From NCBI GenBank assembly GCA_009760885.1, contig CM019696.1, positions 43,804,358-43,868,357 on the forward strand: a stretch of 64,000 bases of DNA. The letters are read 5' to 3'. Positions 34,301-40,513 of the stretch are shown in pieces. The DNA is from Achatina immaculata. Its lineage: Eukaryota > Mollusca > Gastropoda > Stylommatophora > Achatinidae. Below the pieces are notes generated by a model. That model worked only from the letters and a program-made list of their open reading frames with translations. It ran no database searches and was not told where the DNA came from. A program made the translations under genes and the position numbers. Numbering within the stretch: the stretch's first letter is position 1; each line of letters opens with the position of its first letter.

Positions 34301-37213
34301 GAACTTAAACACCTGCAGGGAAAAAATGTGAAACTGGTGAATAGGACAAGACCAATATGTTGGCGGAGAAGAAAATAGGGTGGTGGTAGGGAGGGGTAGC
34401 ATAGAGAAAGAAAGTAGAGTATAAAAAAGGCCAGTGAAAAAATAAAGAAGTTACAGAAAGCTGAAGACATTGTTAATTCCAGCGGGGTGGAGACAGCCAG
34501 TCTGGAAAATAAGGCGCTGTTCTAGGACCCTCCGAGATCGTACATCTGCGGAACAAGATCAGATCGCACTAACAGAAATGTCCTGTTTGCCCCTGTGGTT
34601 GCCAAGGCAAAAATGTTTAGCCACAGGTGTCCAGGTCCTCTTAGAAATATCATTGAGATGCTGGCGAAATCGATCTCCTAACCGTAAGCCAGTTTCCCCT
34701 ATGTACTTCAAACCGCAACGTTTGCACATGATAACATAAATGACATTTCGTGAAGTACAGGTGAAACCCTCCTGAACTGATAACGTGGACTTAGGGAAGG
34801 AGATCTGGCTAGCCTCGACAACAAACGGACAAGTGTTACATCTACGGCGTCCGCAACGTCTGGTACCATTAAAAAGTGTCATCTGTCTTAAGATGACTAC
34901 GAATTAAAAGGTCCCTGAGGTTCTTGTCCCGTCTGTAGGCCACCAATGGGGGTTCCCCAAAAAGTTCACGTGTCTCAGGCTCGGTCTGGAGGAGATGGAG
35001 TGATGGATGTGATTACCATTTAAGTTTAACTTGATTAAGGTGATAATTTTGAGGTTTAGCTTTGTGGAAATGATTGCCGTGCTGGATGTGACTGCTGTAA
35101 ATTTAGCTTTATGGTGATGGTCACTGTGCAGTTTGGCCTAATGGAGGTCAATATGTGAAGCTTAACTTGATGGAAGTGAATAATGTGAAGCTTTGCTTCA
35201 CGGAGTGAATAATGTGACGATTAACTTGGTGGATGTGAATAATGTGAAGCTATGGTTGATGTAGTGAATAATGTGAAGCATAGATCCATGGATTTAAATA
35301 AGGTGAAGTTTGTATAGACTGAGGCAAATACCATGAAGCTTAGCTTGATGGAGGTGAATAACATAAAGCTTAGCTTGATAGAGGTGAGTAACATGAAGCT
35401 TAACTTTATTGACTTAAATAACAAGACGTTAATTTGATGGAGATAAATAACGTGCAGCCTAGCTTTATGGAGGTAAATAACGTGAAGCTCAGCTTTATTG
35501 AGGTAAATAACAAGACGTTAAGTTGATGGAGGTGAATAACGTAAAGCCTATTTTTATGGAGTTGATAACCTGAAGCTTAGCTAGTTGAAGTGAATAACAT
35601 GACGGTTAGCTTTATGCAGGTAAATAACGTGAAGCTTAGTTTTATGGAGGTAAATAACGTAAAGCGTAGCTTTTTTTTAGGTAAATAACGCGAAGCTTAG
35701 CATTATGGAATTAAAAAATAAAACGTTACGTTGATGGAGGTGAATAACGTGAAGGTTAGCTTTATGGAGGTGAATAACGTGAAGCTTAGTTTTATGGAGG
35801 TAAATAACGTGAAGCTTAGCTTTATGGAGGTAAATAACGTGAAGCTTAGCTTTATGGAGGTAATTAATTTGAAGGTCAGCTTTATGGAGGTAAATAATGT
35901 GAAGCTTAGCTTTATGGAGGTAATTAATATGAAGGTTAGCTTTATGGAGGTAAATAATATGAAGGTTAGCTTTATGGAGGTAAATAATATGAAGGTTAGC
36001 TTTATGGAGGTAAATAACGTGAAGCTTAGCTTTATGGAGGTAAATAATATGAAGGTTGGCTTTATGGAGGCAAATAATATGAAGGTTAGCTTTATGGAGG
36101 TAAATAACGTGAAGCTTAGCTTTATGGAGGTAAATAACGTGAAGCTTAGTTTTATGGAGGTAAATAATATGAAGGTTAGCTTTATGGAGGTAAATAACGT
36201 GAAGCTTAGCTTTATGGAGGTAAATAACGTGGAGCTTAGCTTTATGGAGGTAAATAATATGAAGGTTAGCTTTATGGAGGTAAATAATATGAAGGTTAGC
36301 TTTATGGAGGTAAATAATATGAAGGTTAACTTTACGGAGGTTAATAACGTGAAGCCTAGCTTTATGGAGTGGATAACCTGAAGCTTAGCTTGTTGAAGTG
36401 AATAACATGAAGGTTAGCTTGACTGAAATGAACAATGTGAATCTTAACTTGATTGATGTGAATAACATGAAGCTTAACTTGATTGATGTGAATAATTTGA
36501 AGCTTATCTTGATTGAGATGAATAAAGTGAAACTTAACTTGATGGAATGAATAATGTGAAGCTCAGCTTGGTTGAGTGAATAATGTGAAGCTTGGTTTGA
36601 TGGAGTGAATAATATGAAACTAAGTTTTATGGAGTGAATAATGTGAAGCTTAGTTTGATGGAGTGAATAATATGAAACTAAGTTTTATGGAGTGAATAAT
36701 GTGAAGCTTAGTTTGATGCAGTGAATTACACGAAGCTTAGCTTGAATGAGTGAATAATGTGAAGCTTAGTTTGATGCAGTGAATTACACGAAGCTTAGCT
36801 TGATGGATTGAATAACGTGAAGTCTAGCTTGATGGAGGTGAATAACGTGAAGCTTAGCTTGATGGGGTGAATAATATGAAGTTTAGTATGATGGAGTGAA
36901 TAATGCTAAGCTCAGCGTGATGGAGTGAATAATGCGAAGCTTAGCTGTGCTGACCAATTATATCTGTGTGTGAAGAAATCTTGAAAGCTACATTCAAGAT
37001 ATAACATAACCTGAAATCTACTTTATGGGCAAACATGGTAAACAAATGCGTGTCGAGAGTAAGACTCAAGAATCTCTTGTCACATGTGTTAGGACTCTTC
37101 GTGGCATGGACAGTGATGTAATGAGGCTGTTGTGTAGTTCTTTGTGGCTGTGTAGGTTGGACACAGATATTGCAGATAAATGCAGCAATTATTGGGAGCC
37201 ATGTACAGAACAT
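8103..37213 (-). CDS. HPSE-like: Heparanase-like (GH79-type) gene, nine exons, 3' end beyond the window
   Basis: Nine exons on the minus strand join in phase to 1203 bases (401 codons) without a stop. Every junction phase matches, and the exons follow the order of vertebrate heparanase. Heparanases are secreted or lysosomal endo-beta-glucuronidases that cut heparan sulfate. What I see: a signal peptide (MFCTWLPIIAAFIC), the N-terminal strand RFLSLTLDT, KLHNLASALAP, MWRSIAHKDVD, NLILDLNGF, LYGPSV, FIKAGGAEVVD, SETS followed by LSDTFVSGF, then RQTFMGGFNGLVSD and NPRP. The nucleophile Glu of the GETS-type motif is kept (SETS). The acid/base motif, normally NEP, reads YDP, so Glu is Asp. The RFGG motif reads NIKG. 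The C-terminal beta-sandwich exons were not found and should lie left of base 8103. Introns hold PLE and LINE insertions and many arrays. It may be a fast-evolving paralogue or a pseudoenzyme; homology was judged by eye from remembered family sequences. Confidence 0.82.
8461..8560. repeat. Two-copy direct repeat, about 50 bp
   Basis: CAGTGTTTGTACCAGCT and GAAGATGCATGACAGAAAAC occur twice in tandem. The rest of 8218-8460 is intron 8 sequence in which I see no gene. Confidence 0.85.
8577..9531 (-). mobile_element. RTE-like LINE copy 1, 5'-truncated
   Basis: A 298-codon open frame (9516-8620) covers the end of the RT palm (GVKQGCILFPLLF, FADDITLIS, FAYLGIYIDQDGD) and the C-terminal segment (VIRKRRWTYVGHLMRR, RKRGRPRETLKR). 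The 3' end is CGTTTAACGGCATGGGAAGGAT, followed by a short TATAAGA-type tail, as in the other copies. Possible imperfect target duplication: GGTGACATT at 8568 and GGTGGCATT near 9532. Upstream RT and endonuclease parts are missing, so it is dead on arrival. Confidence 0.85.
9665..12027 (+). mobile_element. RTE-like LINE copy 2, longest copy
   Basis: It begins inside the apurinic-type endonuclease (HKTTWISPDD, RNQIDH, GADVNSDHNL) and runs through the linker, the whole RT (FRKGRSCLDQIF, NFIDFKKAFDSIHRD, GVKQGCILSPLLFG, LDFADDITLIS) and the C-terminal segment to a stop at 11996. Only two small lesions break the frame: a 10-base deletion near 10406 (relative to copy 3) and a 1-base deletion near 11200. 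The 3' UTR is very short and ends in TATAAGA repeats, typical of the RTE clade. Clade assignment is by motif memory; a related clade is possible. It lies in intron 8. Confidence 0.88.
12033..12410. repeat. 106-bp tandem duplicate followed by degenerate units
   Basis: A 106-bp block beginning TATATGTTACTGGTAAATTT occurs twice exactly in tandem. It is followed by degenerate units built on GAGTTTTC and GTGGTATCTAGT. Confidence 0.88.
12453..12545. repeat. Pentanucleotide repeat (GACAA/GGCAA)n
   Basis: An uninterrupted run of GACAA and GGCAA pentamers. Confidence 0.97.
12556..13195. repeat. Minisatellite, 39 bp
   Basis: About 16 units of AGACAACATTACACAGTTAG plus TTTATCTGGCACAGAATAA, with a shorter form lacking ACA. 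39 is a multiple of three, which explains the long open frames here; they are not genes. Confidence 0.95.
13265..13445. repeat. Minisatellite, 43 bp, built from the exon 8 donor region
   Basis: About four units of CTGACTATATAACAAATTGA plus GGATGCAGTCACATGAATC. On the minus strand each unit begins GATTCATGTGACTGC, which copies the last exon 8 bases and its donor (GATTCAT|GTCAGTG). Confidence 0.88.
13446..13646 (-). CDS. Heparanase-like gene exon 8, with the nucleophile motif
   Basis: 201 bases: C, 66 codons, AT. The acceptor is an excellent pyrimidine tract ending TTTTCTAG; the donor ATTCAT|GTCAGT is weaker. It starts YYYKDCS (human HHYYLNG), continues KNFLNVSVMD (EDFLNPDVLD) and carries HLSETS then GRINLSDTFVSGF (WLGETS, LLSDTFAAGF). 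The Glu in SETS is the expected nucleophile (human Glu343). Both exon edges have been amplified into arrays, 35 bp on the acceptor side and 43 bp on the donor side. Confidence 0.88.
13641..13830. repeat. Minisatellite, 35 bp, built from the exon 8 acceptor
   Basis: About five units. On the minus strand each reads TTTTCTAG|CTACTACATGG then ACTGTTCCACTGTG: the 3' splice site and the first coding bases of exon 8. The array is repeated at about 14918-15107 by the larger duplication. Confidence 0.9.
14005..14400. repeat. Minisatellite, 42 bp (39-bp variant)
   Basis: Units AATTAAAGCAAAAATAATCT plus GATAATATCTCTAACATCAC. Duplicated at 15282-15716. Confidence 0.93.
14505..14822. repeat. Minisatellite, 19 bp, first block
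   Basis: Units ACATTCACAGATCTACTCT and close variants. Three units make 57 bases, so all three forward frames stay open. This is the origin of the longer 19-bp array to the right. Confidence 0.94.
14824..14923 (-). pseudogene. Partial duplicate of heparanase-like exon 8
   Basis: This is the 5' half of exon 8, from its acceptor (TTTTCTAG) to the LKNVLHLAKTIT region, carried by the tandem duplication of 13547-14823. It lies upstream of the real exon 8 in transcript order and keeps its pyrimidine tract and acceptor. It then runs into a 19-bp array and has no matching donor, so if spliced in it would derail the frame. It looks like a decoy exon. Confidence 0.7.
15821..17337. repeat. Minisatellite, 19 bp, about 1.5 kb
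   Basis: It begins with ACATTCACAGATCTACTCT units and changes near 16180 to ACACTCACACATGTACTCT/CCCT units. Blocks of several units recur inside it, showing higher-order expansion. Frames of up to 479 codons here are repeat shadows. Confidence 0.95.
17403..17602. repeat. Minisatellite, 21 bp
   Basis: Units CATCTACACTCACTTCATGT plus A, about nine copies. On the minus strand they read HEVSVDV and lie about 100 bases past the exon 7 donor. Confidence 0.92.
17700..17750 (-). CDS. Heparanase-like gene exon 7 (51-base exon)
   Basis: 51 bases: G, 16 codons, TA. The acceptor is TTGTTACAG and the donor TA|GTAAGT is perfect. The peptide FIKAGGAEVVDEVSLH matches SFLKAGGEVIDSVTWHH. The split codons complete to Lys at the start and Tyr at the end. 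Too short for ORF callers, it is recognised only through phase and homology. A 21-bp array and degenerate copies of the GATGAAGTT motif follow within 100 bases. Confidence 0.82.
18166..19075 (-). mobile_element. Penelope-like element A fragment, GIY-YIG end and 3' UTR (first copy)
   Basis: The open frame 19024-18731 encodes the GIY-YIG endonuclease core: YVIVCKRCRITYIGETGLRLGDR, with the upstream zinc-type Cys residues absent. The element is 5'-truncated near 19075 and runs to the TGTATAAACT end near 18240, with a second copy of that end at 18166. The RT is missing. The hammerhead-like motif lies near the 3' end. It lies in intron 6. Confidence 0.85.
18293..18326 (-). ncRNA. Hammerhead-ribozyme-like motif of PLE A (degenerate core)
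   Basis: On the minus strand: stem I TTGT, core ACGATTA, stem II AGGCTCACGCC, GAA, ACGT, C, then ACAA closing stem I. The layout is that of the minimal type I hammerheads known from Penelope-like elements. ACGT is self-complementary, which suits a dimeric stem III. Against the consensus CUGANGA, positions 3, 4 and 8 differ, so activity is doubtful. An identical copy lies at 19766-19799. Confidence 0.4.
19639..20548 (-). mobile_element. Penelope-like element A fragment, second copy
   Basis: Exact tandem duplicate of the element at 18166-19075, offset by 1473 bases. The endonuclease frame at 20497-20204 encodes the same 97 residues. It arose by segmental duplication, not by a second transposition, since the flanks are duplicated too. 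Confidence 0.88.
19766..19799 (-). ncRNA. Hammerhead-ribozyme-like motif of PLE A, duplicate
   Basis: Identical to the motif at 18293-18326, carried by the 1473-bp duplication. Confidence 0.4.
20645..21937. repeat. Minisatellite, 42 bp then 37 bp
   Basis: About 13 units of AACTAATGTCAACTTAGAAG plus TAAAGAAATATTCACAATAT, then 37-bp units lacking TTCAC. Two and a half units also occur at 19175-19267 before the duplication seam. It ends about 50 bases left of exon 6. Confidence 0.95.
21990..22167 (-). CDS. Heparanase-like gene exon 6
   Basis: 178 bases: two bases, 58 codons, two bases. The acceptor is TTTTCGCATTTCAG and the donor CACAA|GTAAGA; both are strong. MSADKYTFSVPAEQLVGDY aligns with the ADIFINGSQLGEDF segment and NSYLYGPSV with NAKLYGPDV of human heparanase. 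The second heparin-binding cluster (human QPRRKTAK) reads LTENSQSL, so its basic residues are gone. Confidence 0.82.
22264..22362. repeat. Short array, 34 bp, three units
   Basis: ACATGAATATCAATAAACAG with GAGAAGAGACACATAC repeats three times, about 95 bases upstream of exon 6 in transcript order. Confidence 0.9.
22405..22740. repeat. Minisatellite, about 28 bp
   Basis: About eleven units of AACATTCTAGCCAGATACAG plus AGAGGAAG, drifting to AGACAGACAAAG at the right end. 22740-22975 is AT-rich intron in which I see nothing. Confidence 0.9.
22975..23605. repeat. Minisatellite, 17 bp
   Basis: Units CTCTAACACACAGCTAG with TCTATCACA variants, about 35 copies with internal duplicated blocks. It starts directly after the exon 5 donor. 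Confidence 0.93.
23608..23772 (-). CDS. Heparanase-like gene exon 5, up to the acid/base site
   Basis: 165 bases: GT, 54 codons, then G. The acceptor TTGATGCAG and donor CATATG|GTAGTG are visible. LILDLNGF matches the LIFGLNAL strand of heparanase, followed by GVWNVSKAKKFL (human: LQWNSSNAQLLL). The exon ends FHLSY; joined to exon 6 this gives FHLSYDPG where human heparanase has WELGNEPN. A 17-bp array starts right after the donor. Confidence 0.8.
23790..24320. other. Intron 4 sequence, no feature seen
   Basis: A run of three GTAGATATTGTG-like near-repeats lies at 23815-23880. Otherwise I see no coding or repeat structure. Confidence 0.5.
24331..24397 (-). CDS. Heparanase-like gene exon 4
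   Basis: 67 bases: 22 codons plus one base. The peptide ESLWDWSKAWLKILKVLTK sits where human heparanase has its first heparin-binding segment, and it is basic. The donor TTTGTG|GTATGT is good and its phase fits exon 5. The acceptor CCAG|GAGAG lies in the last unit of a 28-bp array whose every unit repeats the same acceptor and exon start. In the reading frame of the exon an upstream TGA closes the array, so the 5' edge is the least certain of the junctions. Confidence 0.55.
24384..24577. repeat. Minisatellite, 28 bp, built from the exon 4 acceptor
   Basis: Seven units. On the minus strand each reads GATGATACCAG|GAGAGTC then TGTGGGACTG, the exon 4 3' splice site and first codons. 28 is not a multiple of three and only the last unit leads into the open frame. 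Confidence 0.9.
24766..26675 (+). mobile_element. Penelope-like element B, 5'-truncated, with RT and GIY-YIG endonuclease
   Basis: Flanked by 11-base target duplications ATCAGCTTCCA at 24755-24765 and 26676-26686. The RT frame (to 25616) carries NSFEFNDLYF, GVAMGTKMGPSYACLF, FYRRYIDDGIGI, NFLDIAVTI and YYKPTDSHSYLLY. The endonuclease frame (25574-25936) carries CGRRRCNTCPF, FTCTSRNVIYVIMCKRC and YIGKTGLRLGDRF. A one-base deletion in a C run near 25573 separates the two frames; copy C keeps this junction in frame. A stop (TAG) follows NHRSK. It lies in intron 3 and is inactive. Confidence 0.9.
26494..26531 (+). ncRNA. Hammerhead-like motif of PLE B
   Basis: Stem I GTATCC, core TCGAATA, stem II AGGCTCACGCC, GAA, ATAT, C, then GGATGT. 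GTATCC and GGATGT pair over six positions (four Watson-Crick, two wobble). ATAT is again self-complementary. The stem I and III bases differ from PLE A while the pairing is kept. The core lacks C3, U4 and G8 of the consensus. Confidence 0.4.
26690..27220. other. Intron 3 spacer, no feature seen
   Basis: AT-rich sequence without recognisable coding or tandem structure. Confidence 0.5.
27222..27536. repeat. Pyrimidine-rich array, about 18 bp
   Basis: TTTTTTCTCTCTTGTTCCC-type units, about 17 copies. Open frames on both strands are low-complexity artefacts. It abuts the 5' truncation point of RTE copy 3. Confidence 0.93.
27537..29906 (+). mobile_element. RTE-like LINE copy 3, with three nonsense changes
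   Basis: Starts inside the endonuclease at DVNSDHNLCIG and reaches the stop at 29740. Domains match copy 2 (KAAGEDEIT, NFIDFKKAFDSIHRD, LDFADDITLIS, VIRKRRWTYVGHL). Stops at 27846 (CGA to TGA), 28408 (TGG to TAG) and 28577 (CGA to TGA) relative to copy 2. The tail 29750-29906 is a long GATATAAGATAA repeat. It is inserted in intron 3, ending about a dozen bases from exon 3. Confidence 0.9.
29918..29988 (-). CDS. Heparanase-like gene exon 3
   Basis: 71 bases: two bases plus 23 codons. The acceptor is TTTCTAAG after a pyrimidine run, with an adjacent competing TTTCTAG. The peptide MWRSIAHKDVDHVED aligns with YWQSQVNQDIC...DVEE of human heparanase. The proposed donor is GCT|GTCATT (weak), giving phase 0; an alternative GTAATA lies 6 bases further on. 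The simple-repeat tail of RTE copy 3 begins about 12 bases past the donor, so the insertion just missed the exon or removed part of it. Confidence 0.55.
30003..30085. repeat. Short array, 20 bp
   Basis: Four units of GAACAGATAATCTCATATCT, just upstream of exon 3 in transcript order. Confidence 0.93.
30195..30845. repeat. Minisatellite, 28 bp
   Basis: About 23 units of ATCATATATCAGCAAAATCA plus CTGGCCAC, in intron 2. Confidence 0.94.
30885..31600. repeat. Minisatellite, 25 bp (24-bp variant)
   Basis: About 28 units of GGCATAAATAAAGCAAACAT plus CACTG or CAACG. Confidence 0.94.
31620..32388. repeat. Degenerate repeat, about 28-30 bp
   Basis: Loose units of ACTGGACACATCACATGACA plus GCACACATC. 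It is more diverged than its neighbours and ends about 17 bases left of exon 2. Confidence 0.82.
32405..32556 (-). CDS. Heparanase-like gene exon 2
   Basis: 152 bases. The acceptor is strong: a long pyrimidine tract then TATTCAG. Exon phase is one base, 50 codons, one base. KLHNLASALAP aligns with KLRTLARGLSP of human heparanase. The following NIKG stands where family members have RFGG. The donor is AAAG|GTACAC. The stretch after NIKG is about a dozen residues longer than in the human protein, so a shorter alternative donor is possible. Confidence 0.68.
32740..33833. repeat. Degenerate 30-bp array, left part
   Basis: Units around TTTAGCTTGATGGAGATGAT plus TACTGTGAAG. It is the same family as 34996-36945, and the PLE C insertion splits the two. 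Confidence 0.88.
33834..34995 (-). mobile_element. Penelope-like element C, GIY-YIG end, inserted in a tandem array
   Basis: Minus-strand copy of the PLE B 3' half, from the CTCCAGACCGAGCC segment of the RT end to the CTGCAGTCGCCATCC 3' end. The RT-endonuclease junction is in frame here (FGEPPLVAYRRDK), unlike in copy B. The endonuclease frame runs through CGRRRCNTCPF, VIYVIMCKRC and YIGETGLRLGDRF to HRGKQDISVSAI. It is 5'-truncated inside the RT. The same 30-bp array family flanks both sides. Confidence 0.88.
33979..34016 (-). ncRNA. Hammerhead-like motif of PLE C
   Basis: Same sequence and pairing as the PLE B motif: GTATCC/GGATGT stem I, TCGAATA core, AGGCTCACGCC stem II, GAA, ATAT, C. 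Confidence 0.4.
34996..36945. repeat. 30-bp array, right part
   Basis: Units ATGAAGGTTAGCTTTATGGA plus GGTAAATAAT. The centre (35740-36370) is homogeneous and reads MEVNNVKLSF per unit; the edges drift to 27-29 bp. The 216-codon frame is an array shadow. The array ends about 65 bases from the exon 1 donor. Confidence 0.93.
37011..37213 (-). CDS. Heparanase-like gene exon 1 (signal peptide and first beta strand)
   Basis: 203 coding bases: 67 codons plus two bases. The ATG at 37213 has an in-frame TAA about 37 bases upstream. Residues 3-17 are hydrophobic and followed by CVQPTQPQ, which reads as a secretory signal. The motif KRFLSLTLDT matches the first strand of heparanases (FLSVTIDA-like). 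The exon ends at a donor CAG|GTTATG, leaving two bases (AG) that exon 2 completes to AGT (Ser). A 42-bp array begins immediately upstream of the ATG, so it occupies the 5' UTR or promoter. Confidence 0.75.
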
Positions 37214-37214
37214 C

Positions 37215-37380
37215 TCTCTAATGATGCCTCTCTGTGTAAGTTAGTTGACAGCGCTTCTCTAGTGATGCCTCTCTGTGTAAGTTAGCTGACGGCGCTTCTC
37301 TAGTGATGCCTCTCTGTGTAAGTTAGTTGACAGCGCTTCTCTAGTGATGCCTCTCTGTGTAAGTTAGTTGACAGCACTCC
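37215..37380. repeat. 42-bp array at the start of the heparanase-like gene
   Basis: Four units of CTCTGTGTAAGTTAGTTGAC plus AGCGCTTCTCTAGTGATGC. It begins within a few bases upstream of the ATG, so it lies in the 5' UTR or core promoter. Confidence 0.92.
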
Positions 37381-37549
37381 TTCCAGTCAACTGCCACAGA
37401 AACGGAACTGAAAACAAAACAGAAGAAACAAAAATGAGAATAAAATGTTAATAAATATTTCTATGCTGCATTCATCCGGTTTTAAAGATTTTCTTGGTGT
37501 ATCACAGAGGTTGATTTTTGTTACATTCATTTGTTACCGCACTCGTCTG

Positions 37550-38895
37550 ACCTAGATGTAACATAGATTTTAGCGTAGATTATTACTACCTAACTCCTGT
37601 GTACAACACGTAATTCGCTCTTATAGCGTAGATTATTACTACCTAACTCCTGTGTACAACACGTAATTCGTTCTGATAGCGTAGATTATTACTACCTAAC
37701 TCCTGTGTACAACACGTAATTCGTTCTGATAGCGTAGATTATTACTACCTAACTCCTGTGTACAACACGTAATTCGCTCTGATAGCGTAGATTATTACTA
37801 CCTAACTCCTGTGTACAACACATAATTCGCTCTGATAGCGCAGATTATTACTACCTAACTCCTGTGTACAACACGTAATTCGCTCTGATAGCGTAGATTA
37901 TTACTACCTGACTGCTGTGTACAACACGTAATTCGCTCTGATAGCGTAGATTATTATTACATGACTGCTGTGTACAACACGTAATTCGCTCTGATAGTGT
38001 AGATTATTACTGCCTGACTGCTGTGTACAACACGTAATTCGCTCTGATAGCATAGATAATTACTACCTGATTGCTGTGTACAATATGTAATTCTCTCTGA
38101 TAGCGTAGATTATTACTACCTGACTAGTGTGTACAACACAGAATTCGCTCTTATAGTGTAGATTATTACTACCTGACTAGTGTTACAACAAATAATTCGC
38201 TCTTATAGCGCAGACTATTATTATCTGACTGGTGTGTGCAACAAATAATTCGATCTTATAGCGCAGACTATTATTATCTGACTGGTGTGTACAACAAATA
38301 ATTCGATCTTATAGCGTACATTATTATTACCTGACTAGTATGTACAACAAATAATTCTCTCTTTTAGTATAGTTTATTACTACCTGACTAGTGTGTACAA
38401 CAAATAATTCGCTCATATAGTGTAGTTTATTACTACCTGACTAGTGTGTACAACAAATAATTCGCTCTTACAGTGTAGTTTATTACTACCTGACTAGTGT
38501 GTACAACAAATAATTCGCTCTTATAGCGCAAACTATTATTATCTGACTAGTGTGTACAACAAATAATTCGCTCCTATAGTGTAGTTTATTACTACCTGAC
38601 TGCTGTGTACAACAAATAATTCGCTCTTATAGTGTAGTTTATTACTACCTGACTAGTATGTACAACAAATAATTCGCTCTTATAGTGTAGTTTATTACTA
38701 CCTGACTAGTATGTACAACAAATAATTCGCTCTTATAGCGTAGTTTATTACTACCTGACTAGTATGTACAACAAATAATTCACTCTTATAGCGTAGACTT
38801 TTATTATCTGACCTGTGTGAACAACACAGAATTCACTCTAATAGCGTAGATTATTACTACATGACTGATGTGTACATCACAATATTCGCTCTTAC
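37550..38895. repeat. Minisatellite, 53 bp
   Basis: About 25 units of TAGCGTAGATTATTACTACC plus TGTGTACAACA and AATTCGCTC. The left units are near-identical and the right units form a second subfamily (ACAAATAATTCGCTCTTATAG). Confidence 0.94.
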
Positions 38896-39094
38896 AACGT
38901 AAACAGTTAACCAATGAACTTGATATTTTATTTACCTAGCTATTAATATATGGTTCTATCGCCGGTGCCAGCACCCTCCAGTCACAGTTGCTCGCCTGTG
39001 ACGATGAGTAAGGGCACATGAGTAGAGATTACTATGTCAAAGAGGAAATCGAAGCCTTTGAGCAGAGATCACTCTGTCAAGTGGGAAATCGGAG

Positions 39095-39182
39095 GAACCG
39101 TAGATTTGTCCAGACTATAGTAGCAATGATTTGTCCAGACTATAGTAGCAATGATTTGTCCAGATTATAGTAGCAATGATTT
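39095..39182. repeat. Short array, 26 bp
   Basis: Three units of ATGATTTGTCCAGACTATAG plus TAGCA, directly before the Helitron-like element. 38895-39095 holds nothing I recognise. Confidence 0.88.
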
Positions 39183-39810
39183 GAAGAGAATTTATATATT
39201 TATATACATGAAAATGGGTGTATGTGTGTGTATGTTTCAATATCACACAGGAACGCCTGACTCAAGTTCAACCACACTTGGTACACATATGACTTACAAT
39301 CTAGAAATGTATAAAACTCCCCTATCTCCCCTAGTGGGTCAGGTTACGAAAGAGGGTGACATACTTTCTACTAGATGAAGGAGAACAAAAGAATGGTCTA
39401 AGGGAGATAATCGTGAAATAGAGCGGTGCGGTCTAAGAACAGCATTTCTAGCCTACATGGCAAGTGCAAATAATTTTTATGGTCTAAATAATTTTGATCG
39501 TCTCTTTTTGTTTTAATTACATTTGTAAAAATAAATTTTAGCTTTGTTTTTTTCTTATGTTTATATTAACTTTTTATTGTATTCTATTCTGCTCAGTGAC
39601 ATTGTCCCGTTTTCTTTTTTTTTTCAAATTATCTTTTAAAATTAGGGAGAGAGACAGGGAGAGAGAGGGAGAGGAAGAGAGAAAGGAAAGAGGGAGAGGG
39701 AGAGAGGGGAGGGAGATAAAGAAATAGAGAGAGGGGGAAGATAGAGCCAGAGAGATAGAGTGAGAGGGAGAGAGAGATAGAGAAGGAGAAAGAGGGAGAG
39801 AGATACAGGG

Positions 39811-39841
<31 letters not shown>

Positions 39842-40163
39842 TGTGAGATCGCCATGTTTCTCCCACGGACAACCTTATGTGGCTTGCTCAACTGTGGGTT
39901 CACCCAAGATTTTATTTATTCATGCTCCTGGAGGTGAAACGAAAATTGTTGTTTATAATCATGTTTTTAATTAAATTAATATTATACTGAATTTGTAAAA
40001 GACTTGACTCTATAATTTGTATACTGTACTTTTACTTTTAAATACCGGTAAATAAAATTACTTCGATATTACACTACAGATAGAATTCACTTCTTTTCCT
40101 GTCTAATAGACGAGTGGGATAAATAAATCACCGGGCAACGCCGGGTAATCAGCTACTATATAT
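39183..40163 (+). mobile_element. Helitron-like non-autonomous element
   Basis: The 5' part (TATATACATGAAAATGGGTG, ACACAGGAACGCCTGACTC, TTGGTACACATATGACTTAC) resembles a widespread invertebrate non-autonomous Helitron. The 3' part has a CCGGGCAACGCCGGG hairpin followed by TAATCAGCTA, as in Helitron ends. It has no coding capacity. Exact ends are uncertain; the family identity is from memory. Confidence 0.5.
39645..39842. repeat. (GA)-rich low-complexity tract
   Basis: GAGAGA with G and A interruptions. The overlapping Ser/Leu-rich frames are artefacts. Confidence 0.95.
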
Positions 40164-40164
40164 G

Positions 40165-40469
40165 GACAGGTAAGAAAACCAACGAAGAAGTCTTAAGAGA
40201 GGCTGGAATTAAAAGGCAAATTACAGCCAAGATCAGACGCAGACAAGAGAGATCTGTAGGGCATTTTCTGAGAAGAAGAAAATTGGAACACACTGTGGCA
40301 ACTGAAAAAAATTGATTGAAGAAGAGACAGAAGAGAAGAGGAAGACAGAGAGAGAAGTTACTGGATGGGCTGTCAGTGTGGCTTGGAAGAAAGTCACCGG
40401 CGGATCTCATAATCAGGTCTAAAGGCAGGGAATTGTGGAGAGAAATGATCGCCTACGCCACGCTGCATG

Positions 40470-40470
<1 letters not shown>
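40165..40470 (+). pseudogene. Remnant of a second LINE C-terminus
   Basis: The pieces GRQREKLLDGLSVWL and GRELWREMIAYA match the conserved tail that follows RT in endonuclease-RT LINEs. Frameshifts and stops are present. It is followed by a (TA)n run at 40472-40512 and faces RTE copy 4 tail to tail. Confidence 0.65.

Positions 40471-40504
<34 letters not shown>

Positions 40505-40513
<9 letters not shown>

Noticed and set aside
34150..34470. 106-codon frame and its relative at 26037-26507
   Set aside because: Both lie in the 3' UTR of PLE B/C, in low-complexity pyrimidine-rich sequence.
37025..37285. Plus-strand 86-codon frame
   Set aside because: Antisense to exon 1 and its upstream array.
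39574..39903. Ser/Leu-rich minus frames
   Set aside because: Translation of a GA-rich low-complexity tract.
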